Notes: generated from the letters alone by a model not told the origin. A DNA stretch of 64,000 bases from Heyndrickxia sporothermodurans (GCA_016756695.1 CP066701.1:2260001-2324000), one strand, 5' to 3'. Numbered from the stretch's first letter, positions 52,015-62,900 are shown. Program-made: numbers and translations.

Positions 52015-53991
52015 TTGAACGAACAATTTGAGCTCGTTTCGAAGTATCAGCCGCAAGGAGATCAACCCGAAGCTATTCGAAAAATTGTTGAAGGCATAAA
52101 AAATGGAAAGAAACATCAAACCTTACTAGGGGCAACAGGGACAGGTAAAACTTTTACCATCTCCAACGTAATAAAGGAAGTAAAAAAGCCGACTTTAATT
52201 ATTGCTCACAATAAAACATTAGCGGGACAATTATACAGTGAGTTTAAAGAATTTTTTCCAAATAATGCTGTTGAATACTTTGTCAGTTATTATGATTATT
52301 TCCAGCCCGAGGCGTATGTACCTCAAACAGACACATATATCGAAAAAGATTCGAGTATTAATGATGAGATTGATAAGTTAAGACACTCGGCAACGTCATC
52401 TTTATTTGAACGTGAAGATGTAATCATTATTGCCAGTGTTTCATGTATTTACGGTTTGGGTAATCCGGAAGAATACCGAGAAATGGTCCTTTCTCTACGA
52501 ACTGGAATGGAAGTTGAACGAAACCAGCTTCTTCGCAAACTTGTAGACATACAGTTTTCTAGAAATGACATTGATTTTCAACGGGGTACATTTCGAGTAA
52601 GAGGCGATGTTGTTGAAATTTTCCCAGCTTCAAAGGATGAACATTGTATTCGTGTTGAATTTTTTGGTGATGAAATAGATCGGATTCGTGAAGTTGATGC
52701 TCTAACAGGTGAAATTATTGGTGATCGTGATCATGTCGCTATTTTCCCGGCTTCCCACTTCGTAACACGAGAAGAAAAAATGCGGGTAGCGATTGCAAAT
52801 ATTGAAAAGGAATTAGAAGAACGTCTAAAGGAACTACGTGATAATAATCGTTTACTTGAGGCACAGAGGCTAGAGCAAAGGACTAATTATGATTTAGAAA
52901 TGATGCGTGAGATGGGATTCTGCTCAGGTATAGAAAATTATTCGCGTCACTTAACATTACGCCCTTCAGGTTCCACACCGTATACACTACTAGACTATTT
53001 CCCTGAAGACTTTTTAATTGTTGTCGATGAATCTCATGTCACGATTCCCCAAATACGCGGAATGTATAATGGTGACCAGGCACGCAAGCAAGTTCTTGTG
53101 GAGCATGGATTTCGCTTGCCATCAGCTTTGGATAACCGACCATTAAAATTTGAAGAATTCGAATCACATGTGAATCAAATCGTTTACGTATCTGCAACAC
53201 CAGGCCCGTATGAAATCGAGCATACTCCAGAAATGGTTGAACAAATTATTCGTCCGACTGGCCTACTTGATCCAACAATTGAAGTTCGCCCAATTGAAGG
53301 ACAAATTGATGACTTGCTTGGTGAAATAAATGAAAGAGTAGAACGCAATGAAAGGGTTCTTATTACTACGTTAACGAAAAAAATGTCAGAAGACTTAACG
53401 GATTATTTAAAGGAAGTCGGTATAAAAGTACAATATTTACACTCGGAAGTGAAGACATTAGAAAGAATTGAAGTTATTCGGGATCTACGTCTTGGAAAAT
53501 ACGATGTGTTAGTTGGAATTAACCTGTTGAGGGAAGGTTTAGATATTCCAGAAGTATCACTAGTTGCTATTCTTGATGCAGATAAAGAAGGATTCTTGCG
53601 TTCTGAACGTTCACTGATTCAGACGATCGGCCGTGCTGCGCGTAATGCGAATGGCCAAGTCATTATGTATGCGGATAAGATGACGGATTCAATGAAGAAG
53701 GCGATTGAAGAAACAAAGCGTCGCCGCACAGTTCAAGAAAAATATAATTCAAAACATGGGATTACCCCTCAAACGATACAAAAGGATATCCGTGATGTGA
53801 TCCGGGCGACTCGTGCAGCAGAAGACCAAGAAGAATATGTTGCAACAACACCAACGAAATTAACGAAAAAAGAACGAGAAAAATTAATCCAACAATTAGA
53901 ACATGATATGAAAGAAGCTGCGAAGGCGCTCGACTTTGAACGTGCCGCACAGCTTCGTGATACATTATTAGAATTGAAAGCGGAAGGATGA
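52015..53991 (+). CDS. uvrB: Excinuclease ABC subunit B
   Basis: A 658-residue helicase-like repair protein. The TTG start follows GGGAGG. Walker A GATGTGKT is near 42–49, the beta-hairpin region [21 protein letters not shown] near 95–115, motif II DESH, motif [14 protein letters not shown], and a C-terminal UVR domain (about 620–655) that binds UvrC. It verifies lesions and hands over to UvrC in nucleotide excision repair. uvrA follows eight bases downstream, and SOS boxes lie upstream. Confidence 0.97.
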   Translation: MNEQFELVSKYQPQGDQPEAIRKIVEGIKNGKKHQTLLGATGTGKTFTISNVIKEVKKPTLIIAHNKTLAGQLYSEFKEFFPNNAVEYFVSYYDYFQPEAYVPQTDTYIEKDSSINDEIDKLRHSATSSLFEREDVIIIASVSCIYGLGNPEEYREMVLSLRTGMEVERNQLLRKLVDIQFSRNDIDFQRGTFRVRGDVVEIFPASKDEHCIRVEFFGDEIDRIREVDALTGEIIGDRDHVAIFPASHFVTREEKMRVAIANIEKELEERLKELRDNNRLLEAQRLEQRTNYDLEMMREMGFCSGIENYSRHLTLRPSGSTPYTLLDYFPEDFLIVVDESHVTIPQIRGMYNGDQARKQVLVEHGFRLPSALDNRPLKFEEFESHVNQIVYVSATPGPYEIEHTPEMVEQIIRPTGLLDPTIEVRPIEGQIDDLLGEINERVERNERVLITTLTKKMSEDLTDYLKEVGIKVQYLHSEVKTLERIEVIRDLRLGKYDVLVGINLLREGLDIPEVSLVAILDADKEGFLRSERSLIQTIGRAARNANGQVIMYADKMTDSMKKAIEETKRRRTVQEKYNSKHGITPQTIQKDIRDVIRATRAAEDQEEYVATTPTKLTKKEREKLIQQLEHDMKEAAKALDFERAAQLRDTLLELKAEG

Positions 53992-53998
53992 CATATAT

Positions 53999-56878
53999 AT
54001 GGCAAAAGATAAAATTATCGTTCAAGGAGCAAGAGCACATAATCTGAAAAACATTGATGTCACCATTCCGAGAGATCAATTAGTTGTGTTAACAGGGTTA
54101 TCCGGTTCGGGAAAATCATCATTGGCATTTGATACGATTTATGCTGAAGGTCAACGTAGATATGTGGAATCACTTTCAGCCTATGCTAGACAATTTTTAG
54201 GTCAAATGGATAAGCCAGATGTCGATGCGATTGAAGGCCTATCTCCTGCGATATCAATTGATCAAAAAACAACAAGTCGAAATCCCCGTTCAACGGTTGG
54301 AACCGTAACAGAAATCTACGATTATTTACGTCTGTTATTTGCAAGAATTGGGAGACCAATTTGCCCAACACATGGAATTGAAATTACTTCACAAACGATT
54401 GAACAAATGGTTGATCGTATTATGGAATATCCGGAAAGAACAAAACTCCAAGTGTTGGCACCAATTGTTTCAGGGCGTAAGGGTGCCCATGTAAAAGTAT
54501 TTGAAGATATTAAGAAACAAGGATTTGTACGTGTACGTGTTGACGGAGAAATGCTTGACTTAAGTGAAGACATCGAATTGGAAAAAAATAAGAAACATTC
54601 AATTGAAGTAGTAGTGGACCGGATTGTCGTAAAAGATGAAGTTGCCTCCCGATTGGCAGATTCACTAGAAACAGCTTTGAGGCTTGCTGATGGAAGAGTC
54701 ATTATTGATGTAATCGGCCAGGAAGAACTTTTATTTAGCGAGCATTTAGCATGTCCACATTGTGGGTTTTCAATTGATAAATTAGAGCCAAGGATGTTTT
54801 CATTTAACAGCCCATTCGGTGCTTGTCCCGAATGTGATGGACTTGGAACGAAGCTCAAAGTCGAACGCAGTTTAATTATTCCGAATCCGGAACTTTCATT
54901 AAAAGAACATGCAATTGCACCATGGGAGCCAGTAAGTTCACAATATTATCCACAGCTGCTTGAAGCTGTTTGTAATCATTTTGGAATTGATATGGATACA
55001 CCTGTAAAAAATCTTCCAAAGCACCAATTAGATAAGATTTTGCTGGGGTCTGGTGAAGAATCGATTTATTTCCGTTATGAAAATGATTTTGGGCAAATTC
55101 GTGAAGGACATGTGAAATTCGAAGGCGTCATACGCAATGTGGAAAGACGCTATCGAGAAACAAGCTCTGACTATATTCGTGAACAAATGGAAAAATATAT
55201 GGGACAGCAGCCATGTTCAAAATGCAAAGGTTATCGCCTAAAAGAAGAAAGCCTAGCTGTCAAAATCAATAATAAGCATATCGGGCAAGTAACAGAACTT
55301 TCAATTGAACAGGCAGATGAATTATTTATTCAGCTGGATTTAACTGAAAAAGAACGACAAATCGCGAATCTTGTCCTTCGTGAAATTCGAGAGCGACTAG
55401 GCTTTCTAGTAAATGTCGGATTAGAGTATTTAACTTTGAGTCGTGCTGCCGGTACATTATCTGGAGGAGAGGCACAACGCATTCGTTTAGCAACACAAAT
55501 TGGTTCACGATTAACCGGTGTCCTTTACATATTGGATGAACCATCAATCGGTTTGCACCAGCGAGATAACGACCGTTTAATTCAAACACTCCAAAGTATG
55601 AGAGATATCGGAAATACATTGATTGTTGTTGAACACGATGAAGACACAATGCTCGCTGCGGATTATTTAATTGATATTGGTCCAGGTGCAGGTGTTCATG
55701 GAGGCGAAATTATATCTGCTGGAACACCTAAAGAAGTTATGAATGATCCACATTCATTAACGGGCCAATATTTATCCGGGAAAAAATTCATCCCATTACC
55801 AATTGAACGCCGTAAACCGGATGGTCGTTTTATTGAAATCAAAGGGGCAAAAGAAAATAATCTGAAAAATGTTACTGTGAAATTTCCGCTAGGTAGCTTT
55901 GTGGCGGTTACAGGTGTCTCAGGTTCGGGAAAAAGTACGCTCGTAAATGAAGTGTTACACAAAACCTTAGCTCAGAAGCTGAATCGGGCAAAAAGCAAGC
56001 CTGGGGAGCATAGGGAGATCACTGGCATTGATTACCTCGAAAAAGTAATTGATATTGATCAGTCACCAATCGGTCGTACTCCGCGTTCAAATCCGGCAAC
56101 CTACACAGGTGTGTTTGATGATATCCGTGACGTCTTTTCAGCTACCAATGAGGCAAAAATTCGCGGGTACAAAAAAGGTAGATTCAGTTTTAATGTCAAA
56201 GGCGGGCGCTGTGAGGCATGTCGTGGCGATGGAATTATCAAAATTGAAATGCACTTTTTACCGGATGTATATGTCCCATGTGAAGTATGCCATGGGAAAC
56301 GCTACAATCGTGAGACATTAGAAGTAAAATATAAAGGGAAAAATATTGCCGATGTTCTCGATATGACTGTTGAAGATGCTGTTGAGTTTTTTGAAAATAT
56401 CCCTAAAATCAAACGAAAATTGCAGACAATTTATGATGTTGGATTAGGTTATATAAAGCTTGGCCAGCCAGCAACGACTCTTTCAGGAGGGGAAGCTCAA
56501 CGGGTGAAGCTAGCCTCCGAGCTTCATAAACGGTCAAATGGTAAATCCTTATATATTCTTGATGAACCAACAACTGGGCTGCATGTTGATGATATATCCA
56601 GGTTATTAGTCGTTCTTCAGCGACTTGTTGAAAATGGAGATACCGTCCTTGTGATTGAACATAATCTAGATGTGATTAAGACAGCAGATTATTTAATTGA
56701 CCTTGGACCAGAGGGCGGTGCAAAAGGTGGAACGATTGTAGGAACAGGAACACCGGAAGAAATATGTGAGATTCCTGAGTCCTATACAGGAAAATACTTG
56801 AAACCCATTATTGAGAGAGACCGCGAAAGAATGGAAAAACGGATTGAAGATCAAGAAAAAGCGGAAGTAGGGCAATAA
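53999..56878 (+). CDS. uvrA: Excinuclease ABC subunit A
   Basis: A 959-residue dual ABC ATPase. Walker A sites are GLSGSGKS (about 32–39) and GVSGSGKS (about 642–649); the two signatures are [12 protein letters not shown] and [12 protein letters not shown]. Zinc fingers are visible as [12 protein letters not shown]… with CPEC, CSKC, and CEACRGDG…CEVCHG (about 740–765). It scans DNA for damage and loads UvrB. It forms the operon uvrB–uvrA, as in Bacillus, and ends at a strong terminator. Confidence 0.97.
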   Translation: MAKDKIIVQGARAHNLKNIDVTIPRDQLVVLTGLSGSGKSSLAFDTIYAEGQRRYVESLSAYARQFLGQMDKPDVDAIEGLSPAISIDQKTTSRNPRSTVGTVTEIYDYLRLLFARIGRPICPTHGIEITSQTIEQMVDRIMEYPERTKLQVLAPIVSGRKGAHVKVFEDIKKQGFVRVRVDGEMLDLSEDIELEKNKKHSIEVVVDRIVVKDEVASRLADSLETALRLADGRVIIDVIGQEELLFSEHLACPHCGFSIDKLEPRMFSFNSPFGACPECDGLGTKLKVERSLIIPNPELSLKEHAIAPWEPVSSQYYPQLLEAVCNHFGIDMDTPVKNLPKHQLDKILLGSGEESIYFRYENDFGQIREGHVKFEGVIRNVERRYRETSSDYIREQMEKYMGQQPCSKCKGYRLKEESLAVKINNKHIGQVTELSIEQADELFIQLDLTEKERQIANLVLREIRERLGFLVNVGLEYLTLSRAAGTLSGGEAQRIRLATQIGSRLTGVLYILDEPSIGLHQRDNDRLIQTLQSMRDIGNTLIVVEHDEDTMLAADYLIDIGPGAGVHGGEIISAGTPKEVMNDPHSLTGQYLSGKKFIPLPIERRKPDGRFIEIKGAKENNLKNVTVKFPLGSFVAVTGVSGSGKSTLVNEVLHKTLAQKLNRAKSKPGEHREITGIDYLEKVIDIDQSPIGRTPRSNPATYTGVFDDIRDVFSATNEAKIRGYKKGRFSFNVKGGRCEACRGDGIIKIEMHFLPDVYVPCEVCHGKRYNRETLEVKYKGKNIADVLDMTVEDAVEFFENIPKIKRKLQTIYDVGLGYIKLGQPATTLSGGEAQRVKLASELHKRSNGKSLYILDEPTTGLHVDDISRLLVVLQRLVENGDTVLVIEHNLDVIKTADYLIDLGPEGGAKGGTIVGTGTPEEICEIPESYTGKYLKPIIERDRERMEKRIEDQEKAEVGQ

Positions 56879-56885
56879 TTGATAA

Positions 56886-56920
56886 GGGAGTGACCATTTT
56901 GGGTGGTCACTCCTTTTTCA
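56886..56920 (+). terminator. Rho-independent terminator of uvrBA
   Basis: GGAGTGACCA (56887–56896) pairs perfectly with TGGTCACTCC (56904–56913), then TTTTT. Confidence 0.95.
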
Positions 56921-56939
56921 TTACATTATGGAAAAAACT

Positions 56940-57405
56940 TTGAATGAAGCTCAAGATTCAATTTTTAAATCCATCTTGGTCGTTAAAGCGAGCGAATGGA
57001 GCCCAAGATCTAATTTCAAAATCCAACTTGGTCATCAAAGCGAGTGAATGAAGCCCAAGATCCAAAACTAAAATCCATCTTGGTAGTCAAAGCGAACGAA
57101 TGAAGCCCAAGATCCAATACAAAAATCCATCTTGGTCGTTAAAGCGGGAGAATGAAGCTCAAGATCCAAAACTTAAACCCATCTTGGTCGTTAAAGCGAG
57201 TGAATAAAGCCCAAGATCCAAATCTTAAATTCGTCTTGGTCGTTAAAGCGAGTGAATGAAGCTCAAGAACCAAAACTTAGCTCCATCTTGGTCGTCAAAG
57301 CGAGAGAATGAAGCCCAAGAACAAAACTTAGCTCCATCTTGGTAGACAAAGCGAGCGAATGAAGCCCAAGATCCAAAACTAAAACCCATCTTGGTCGTCC
57401 CCAAA
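56940..57405. repeat. Family B tandem array 2 (52-bp unit, about 9 copies)
   Basis: The core GAATGAAGC(C/T)CAAGA recurs with GC(C/T)C at 56949, 57001, 57053, 57105, 57157, 57209, 57261, 57313 and 57364: eight intervals of 52, 52, 52, 52, 52, 52, 52 and 51 bases. TCTTGG of each unit can pair with CCAAGA. The GGT(C/A)GTCAAAGCGAG and GAATGAAGC blocks are shared with array 1, while the 17-base segment after CCAAGA differs between arrays (AT-rich here, CGAAGCAAC there). Confidence 0.93.
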
Positions 57406-57507
57406 ATCGAAACCCTAGAATCAAGCCTAACCCAAACAAACCAACAATATAAATGCTTCAAAATCATCAACGACTCTTAATTTACATTTGATTTTTGTAC
57501 AGAGTTG

Positions 57508-58425
57508 TTAATTATTACGAATATAATAGGTGGATTTACCATGTCCCAGTTGCTTAAAATGTGTTGAAAGTACCCTTTGAATTGTTTTGTGTGAAGTAAT
57601 TTTACACCATTCTTGAATCGAGTTTGTTGTCAGCTTTTTATTTGGAAATAGTAAACAATATTCCTCTATACTACGTAATACTGCCGATGTAATATTTTCT
57701 TTGTGTCCGCATTTAGGACATACAATGAAATACTTTTCATAATGGTCAATAAATCCTTTACACTTATCACATGTGATGCCTTTTTTTAGTTGATCAAAAC
57801 TATACTTCGGTACTCGTATAAACGGTGATTCATCCACATGTAAAGATAATAATTGATTGGCAAGTTTAGAATGATAGCTAGTTAGATTTGACGATTTCTT
57901 ATTCATGCTGTCAATAAATCGTTCAATCTGCGAAGGGAAAATAATGGGCAAATTGATAGGGGCTTGATAAAGATAAAAATCGGGCTTAACGAAGATTAGA
58001 TGTTCTTCAACTGGCAAGTGACAACCTAAATCTTGGAGGACTCTTCGGAGTAATGATGCACTTCTTTTTAATTGGAGTAAAGGATTCTTTATTTCTTTTT
58101 CTTTGCCAGATAGGAAATGCCATTCATCATTTTTGATAATGTAATCACCTTCAAAATATTTTATTTCAAAAAAATGAATGATGTCCTGAAGCATGATTAA
58201 AGAGTCAACTTGAAAGAAAGTGTTGCTATGTTCAAACAATAGATCGTTCAAAATAAGGCAATCGATCTTAAGGCTTTCAATCCATTTGTCAAAAATTTTT
58301 TCACCTTGAAAGCCCTTTTCAAGGTTTAAATAATACGATTTTTCCTTTACGGATAAATTTGTTCGTGTATCCAGACTTCGAAAACGTCTTAATTCTACTG
58401 ACTCAATACGAGGCTTCTTAATCAT
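57508..58425 (-). CDS. NERD-domain protein with C-terminal zinc ribbon
   Basis: A 305-residue protein; ATG 58425 is preferred because AAAGGAT lies just before it, with a longer frame to 58443. A NERD (nuclease-related) domain covers about 40–170: GFQGEKIFDKWIES, FQVDSLIM, and the catalytic-type EIK in FFEIKYFEGDY. A zinc ribbon follows, CDKCKGFIDHYEKYFIVCPKC (about 223–243), and a C-terminal helical DNA-binding-like region. NERD domains resemble endonuclease folds, but substrates are mostly unknown. It stands alone between a tandem repeat array and galE. Confidence 0.8.
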   Translation of the reverse strand: MIKKPRIESVELRRFRSLDTRTNLSVKEKSYYLNLEKGFQGEKIFDKWIESLKIDCLILNDLLFEHSNTFFQVDSLIMLQDIIHFFEIKYFEGDYIIKNDEWHFLSGKEKEIKNPLLQLKRSASLLRRVLQDLGCHLPVEEHLIFVKPDFYLYQAPINLPIIFPSQIERFIDSMNKKSSNLTSYHSKLANQLLSLHVDESPFIRVPKYSFDQLKKGITCDKCKGFIDHYEKYFIVCPKCGHKENITSAVLRSIEEYCLLFPNKKLTTNSIQEWCKITSHKTIQRVLSTHFKQLGHGKSTYYIRNN

Positions 58426-58541
58426 ATCCCACATCCTTTTCAAACAATCTATAATTTTATAATATAAAAAGCTTTATGCAAACTCAAGTTAATTTTCCCC
58501 CTCATGTTGAATATACATGATAAAAAAGAGGGGGCATGAAA

Positions 58542-59561
58542 ATGGCGATTCTAGTAACAGGTGGAGCCGGATATATAGGTAGTCATACATGCATTGAACT
58601 ATTACAGGCGGGGGAAGAAATTGTCGTTGCCGATAATTTTTCCAATAGTAATATTGAAGCGTTATTTCGTGTGAAAAAAATTACAAAAAAAGATTTCAAC
58701 ATTTATCAAGCTGATTTGAAAAATAAAGAGGAAATCCAAAAAATTTTTAACGAAAACAATATAGATTCTGTGATCCATTTTGCTAGTTTAAAATCAATAA
58801 ATGAGTCGATAGCATTCCCGCTAGAATATTATAAAAACAATATAATAGGTACACTAAACTTGCTCGATATAATGAAGTGCTACCAAGTAAAAAAAATTGT
58901 ATTTAGTTCATCTGCGGCGGTATATGGGGTATCGGAAACGGTTCCGATTGCAGAAAGTGCTGCAACGAAACCTATTAATCCATATGGCAGAACGAAGCTA
59001 ATAATAGAGGAAATTCTTCGTGATCTATATAATTCAGATAAGGAGTGGAGTATTACAATTTTAAGATACTTCAATCCAAACGGCGCCCACAAAAGCGGAC
59101 TTATCGGAGAAGATCCTAATGATATTCCTACAAACTTAATGCCATATATTAGTAAAGTGGCAGTAGGACAATTAAAAGAGCTTAAAATATTTGGGAATGA
59201 TTATCCAACAATTGATGGGACCGGAATTCGTGATTATATTCACGTCGAAGATCTTGCAAACGGCCATTTGAAGGCTCTAAATAAAACAAAAGTAACAACT
59301 GGTGTTGCTACATATAATCTCGGTACCGGAAAAGGTTATAGTGTACTCCAAATGGTTAAAGCATTTGAAAATGCAGCCCAACGAACAATTCCATATAAAA
59401 TAGTCGGACGGAGGCAAGGAGATACAGCCATTAGTTATGCAAATTCGTCAAAAGCTGAAAAGGAATTAAACTGGGTGGCAAAGAAAGGAATTGATGAAAT
59501 TTGCGAAGATACGTGGCGGTGGCAAAAAAACAATCCATACGGATATAAAAGTACAAAATGA
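58542..59561 (+). CDS. galE: UDP-glucose 4-epimerase
   Basis: A 339-residue short-chain dehydrogenase-type enzyme. ATG 58542 is preferred over 58536 because AGAGGGGG lies seven bases upstream of it. The NAD-binding motif GGAGYIGSH is near residues 7–15, catalytic SSSAAVYG is near 124, and YGRTK (Tyr–Lys pair) near 148. It interconverts UDP-glucose and UDP-galactose. No gal genes are nearby; its convergent neighbour is a teichoic-acid-type transferase, so it likely feeds cell-surface polymer synthesis. Confidence 0.94.
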   Translation: MAILVTGGAGYIGSHTCIELLQAGEEIVVADNFSNSNIEALFRVKKITKKDFNIYQADLKNKEEIQKIFNENNIDSVIHFASLKSINESIAFPLEYYKNNIIGTLNLLDIMKCYQVKKIVFSSSAAVYGVSETVPIAESAATKPINPYGRTKLIIEEILRDLYNSDKEWSITILRYFNPNGAHKSGLIGEDPNDIPTNLMPYISKVAVGQLKELKIFGNDYPTIDGTGIRDYIHVEDLANGHLKALNKTKVTTGVATYNLGTGKGYSVLQMVKAFENAAQRTIPYKIVGRRQGDTAISYANSSKAEKELNWVAKKGIDEICEDTWRWQKNNPYGYKSTK

Positions 59562-59587
59562 AATCAGCAAAAAGCCGATTTCATTTT
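59555..59587. terminator. Bidirectional terminator between galE and the convergent transferase
   Basis: AAAATGAAATC (59555–59565, including the galE stop) pairs with GATTTCATTTT (59577–59587). A and T runs serve both strands. Confidence 0.85.
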
Positions 59588-62049
59588 TCAATTCTACACA
59601 CTTTCTCATAAAACATATTGATTGCGTCATTCAAATAAGCTTCATAGTCGAAAGCTTGTTCATTTATTCGTTTTCCTTCTAAATAATCGTTCATCCCTTT
59701 GACTAAGCCATCAATGGAATTTTCAACAATTAAACCGTAGCCTCCTTCAACAACACTTCTAGATCCCGGAATATCTGTCACAATTACGGGTTTACCGAGG
59801 ACGAGTGCTTCGAGCAATACCATTGGCTGCCCCTCTTGATTTGAGGAAAGCACAAAACAATCACAAAGATTTAATAAGGTATATGGATTGTCTATCTGAC
59901 CGGTAAAGATAATTTTATCCTGTAATTGCAATTTTTTTACCTTTTCTTTTAATACGTCCCTTAATGCTCCGTCCCCAACAATATATAATCTGGCATTTTT
60001 ATTTGCTGATGCAATAACGGAAAATGCATCAATTAATTTAGCATGATCCTTTTCAGGTCCGAGTCTCCCAATCGTAATAAAATTTATATTAGATGTACTG
60101 GGCATTGGAAATGCGGGGGCAGTGGACGCTAATCCTTTTAACGATAGATCAGTTTCCATCGCAAATTCATATTGATAATCTTCTTTTTTTGCAAGGATAT
60201 TTTTATAATCAATCGTATTGATCACGTAGTCCATTTTTCTTGAAGCCTCTTTGATAAAACGCATTAAATTTTGTTTATTTTGCTCATGTGTCAGCTTAGA
60301 AACAGATAAAACTTTATCGTAAAAATTATATAAAGAAAAAATGACCTGTAAATTTTTTCGATGTGGATATTTTTTATTTACCTTTTTGTCTATTTCTTTT
60401 CTCATATCCGAGTGAAGAAAAATACTTTTTCTTTTAAAATCTCCAAAAGCAAACAATAGGGACCAAAATGGACTGTAGCCGCTAAAGTCAATGCCAATAT
60501 CAAACTTTGCTAATCCAACCATACGTTCCATTTCCCTTTGATACATTTTTGCTGGCATGACACGTTTCATATATGGCGTGTAGGCACCATTTTGTAAAAA
60601 CAGTAAATGACGTAATCGCTCAGCAATAGTTGCGTTCCAACTCCCAACTCGGTAGATAATATGAACATTTTTATCTATCTTGTTTAAATTATGTATCTTT
60701 TCTTCCTTTTGATTTCCATAATCAATGAGGGTAACATCATACAGATCATAATCGATTGATTTTAATAAATTTGTTATGGAAGCAGTTATTCCATTGTTTA
60801 AAAAGCCACCGCCGTATATTAAAATTTTTGTTTTATTCGTAGCGGTACGAATAAGATACTTCTCTTGTATTTTTTCATAAAAAACGGCATTTACAAAACG
60901 CTCAGTGGCGTGACCGTCATCATGATAGCAAAATTGTTCTATAAATCGTTGATAGACCGGTTTAAATTGTTCTTTTACAGATTCAATATGTTGAATTCTA
61001 TCAATAACTCCATCAATAGTCCGACAAACAGGACCAGGTAATTGATCTAGGGGGATATATGTACCACGTTTCTCCATATAATCTTCTTCATCATAAGCAT
61101 AAAAAAGAACGGGACGCTTTGTCGGAAGAAATTCAAAAAAAATACTAGAGTAATCAGTGATTAAAAGATCCACTATAGACAACAGCTCATTTGAATCTAT
61201 TTTATTTGGTATACAATTACGGTCCATCCCTTTATGTTTGAAATATTGCTGGGCATAATAATGTGATTTAAGCAAAACAATATATTCGGGGCCAACAGAT
61301 TGTTGAATCGTCTGCACATCTTTTAATAATCTGTCACTTTCATTTACTTCAGCCCCTAACGTACCTCTCCATGTTGGAGCATATAAAATGACTTTTTTCT
61401 TTGAAGGGATGGATAATTTTTTTCGAACCAATTCCTTATCCGCATGAAACATTAAGTCAACTCGGGGATAACCCGTATCCAAAACTTTCCCGTTATAAAT
61501 CGAATAAATAGCATGTGATTTCAGTAATTTTTTATATGTAAATTCATTTGGGCTAACGAGATAATCTGCACATAAAAAATTCCGTTGAATATTTTTATGT
61601 TCTGCAAAACCTTTCTTTTTAATATCTAAACCCATTGTTTTTAATGGTGTCCCATGCCACGTATTCACATAGATTTGTCCTTTTCTTTTTAGAAAATAAG
61701 AGGGGAAGGTCGTGTCATTGATTAGGTATTTCGCAGTAGCGAGTCGCTTCACATATGGGATACTTTGATAGATGACATATTCAACATTAGGAAAATGAGT
61801 AAACTCTTCATGAATGGCTGCTTTATCTTTTATCGCCCAAATATGTTGAAAATCTTTAAATGCTGGATGATCTATCAAATAGGAAAATACGGCATATGGG
61901 TTCCCTGTCATACTTTCCCCATGATAGGACTCATAAAATATCATTTTATCGTTAATTGCCTTTTTTTCTATGTAATTTGTATAAATCGTTTGTTTTCGAA
62001 AATTCTTTCCGAATAGATTCTTTGCTTTTTTTAAACTTTTCTTTAACAT
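59581..62049 (-). CDS. Fusion of CDP-glycerol glycerophosphotransferase and GT4 glycosyltransferase
   Basis: An 822-residue protein with GGAGG before the ATG. Residues about 30–395 form a TagB/TagF-type domain: FYESYHGESMTGNPYAVF, YVNTWHGTPLKTMG with the catalytic His, YAPTWRG, and DLLITDYSSIFFEF. Residues about 405–815 form a GT-B glycosyltransferase of group 4: ILIYGGGFLNNGITASITNLL, FITIGRLGPEKDHAKLIDAF, and SSNQEGQPMVLLEALVLGKPVIVTD with the EX7E pattern. The two activities suggest one enzyme that adds glycerol-phosphate and a sugar to a wall polymer. A truncated relative of the first domain starts just beyond, divergently. Confidence 0.9.
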   Translation of the reverse strand: MLKKSLKKAKNLFGKNFRKQTIYTNYIEKKAINDKMIFYESYHGESMTGNPYAVFSYLIDHPAFKDFQHIWAIKDKAAIHEEFTHFPNVEYVIYQSIPYVKRLATAKYLINDTTFPSYFLKRKGQIYVNTWHGTPLKTMGLDIKKKGFAEHKNIQRNFLCADYLVSPNEFTYKKLLKSHAIYSIYNGKVLDTGYPRVDLMFHADKELVRKKLSIPSKKKVILYAPTWRGTLGAEVNESDRLLKDVQTIQQSVGPEYIVLLKSHYYAQQYFKHKGMDRNCIPNKIDSNELLSIVDLLITDYSSIFFEFLPTKRPVLFYAYDEEDYMEKRGTYIPLDQLPGPVCRTIDGVIDRIQHIESVKEQFKPVYQRFIEQFCYHDDGHATERFVNAVFYEKIQEKYLIRTATNKTKILIYGGGFLNNGITASITNLLKSIDYDLYDVTLIDYGNQKEEKIHNLNKIDKNVHIIYRVGSWNATIAERLRHLLFLQNGAYTPYMKRVMPAKMYQREMERMVGLAKFDIGIDFSGYSPFWSLLFAFGDFKRKSIFLHSDMRKEIDKKVNKKYPHRKNLQVIFSLYNFYDKVLSVSKLTHEQNKQNLMRFIKEASRKMDYVINTIDYKNILAKKEDYQYEFAMETDLSLKGLASTAPAFPMPSTSNINFITIGRLGPEKDHAKLIDAFSVIASANKNARLYIVGDGALRDVLKEKVKKLQLQDKIIFTGQIDNPYTLLNLCDCFVLSSNQEGQPMVLLEALVLGKPVIVTDIPGSRSVVEGGYGLIVENSIDGLVKGMNDYLEGKRINEQAFDYEAYLNDAINMFYEKVCRIEK

Positions 62050-62237
62050 GTTTTCCTCCGACTTCCCTTTGAAAATACGATTAAACTATTCATAGTATGG
62101 GTAGTAAAACATCGATTTATAATGCTATTTGGAAATTTTCTGCAGATTTTATGAAATAGTGTATATTTCAAATGAGAGAAGAAAAGGATGAATATGAAAG
62201 GTACAGGGAATTTCGTAATAATGGAGGAAATATATAA

Positions 62238-62574
62238 ATGAAAGAAAAGCTGCTGCAGGTGAAAAATATTTTAAAACGGCGTATCAAATTTATTAGACAG
62301 CCGGTCAGAGACTATTTATGGAATACGAACTTTAGACAAAGAGTAAAGTACACGAAGTTTCTTAATAAAACGAAAGTGAAAAATCACGTCATTTTATATG
62401 AAGCATACCATGGGAAAAATATGACAGGTAACCCTTATGCGATTTTTAAAGGAATCCTTAAAGATCCAGCATTTCGTCATTTTCAGCATATATGGGCAAT
62501 CGAAGAGGAAAAGAATATAATACCTATTTGAATGAATTTCATAATTCTTAGCCCTTGTGTATCAAGGGGTTTAA
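62238..62574 (+). pseudogene. CDP-glycerol glycerophosphotransferase remnant, interrupted by mobile DNA
   Basis: The gene starts with GGAGGAAATATATAA ATG and reads KVKNHVILYEAYHGKNMTGNPYAIFKGIL then FRHFQHIWAIEE, as in the N-terminus of the fused transferase next door. A frame slip at about 62504 (GAAGAGGAAAAG, one G short) ends the frame at 62531; with one base restored, the likely continuation KEYNTYLNEFHNS runs to 62569, where foreign sequence begins. The remaining 300 or more residues are absent. It is divergent from the intact fusion gene, so the locus once held at least two such enzymes. Confidence 0.78.
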
Positions 62575-62594
62575 GAGATAAAAAAAGAAGTACC
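62563..62594. repeat. Inverted repeat at the edge of the mobile DNA
   Basis: TCTTAGCCCTTG and CAAGGGGTTTAAGA face each other around TGTAT. It marks where homology to the transferase ends; it might be an end of another element lying outside the IS66 end. Confidence 0.5.
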
Positions 62595-62660
62595 TCCCCA
62601 AATCTTGTATAATGGTAGTTGACCAGTAAGCCCCCATTCAAACAACGCATATAAATGATC

Positions 62661-62702
62661 AGCACCCCTTAGTACAATAATCGTATCAATTAAGGAGGTG
62701 CT
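62661..62702 (+). promoter_or_regulatory. Hairpin covering the ribosome binding site of the IS66 tnpA-like gene
   Basis: AGCACCCCTTA (62661–62671) pairs with TAAGGAGGTGCT (62691–62702), which contains the AAGGAGGTG ribosome binding site of the ATG at 62709. Folding would block translation and so limit transposition. Confidence 0.6.
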
Positions 62703-62708
62703 TTTCCT

Positions 62709-62900
62709 ATGTCACAACAAAAACTAACAATCGTCCCCGTTTCAATACAACCAGAAAAAAATATTATAACATCCACAACTTCGAAAGATCCTTCAAATAG
62801 CTTTTGCACAATCAAAATTGAAGCTGCTGAAATTTCCTTCTTCAACGGCGTAGATGAGCACATCATCCAAACGGTCATGAGGGAGTTGAAAAATCTATGA
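62709..62900 (+). CDS. IS66 TnpA-like accessory protein (short)
   Basis: A 63-residue protein, MSQQKLTIVPVSIQPEKN…, ending FNGVDEHIIQTVMRELKNL. It occupies the tnpA position of an IS66 element, with a perfect ribosome binding site inside a hairpin. Typical TnpA is longer and carries a helix-turn-helix; only the C-terminal IS66 pattern (segment after KIEAAEISFFNGVDE) is seen, so it is a short variant. It ends as tnpB starts (ATGA). Confidence 0.65.
   Translation: MSQQKLTIVPVSIQPEKNIITSTTSKDPSNSFCTIKIEAAEISFFNGVDEHIIQTVMRELKNL

Noticed and set aside
54322-54858. Long minus-strand frame inside uvrA (and similar ones inside ftsE, livG, phoU and cadA)
   Set aside because: It is the antisense shadow of a conserved gene, with no ribosome binding site and a composition that mirrors the sense codons.
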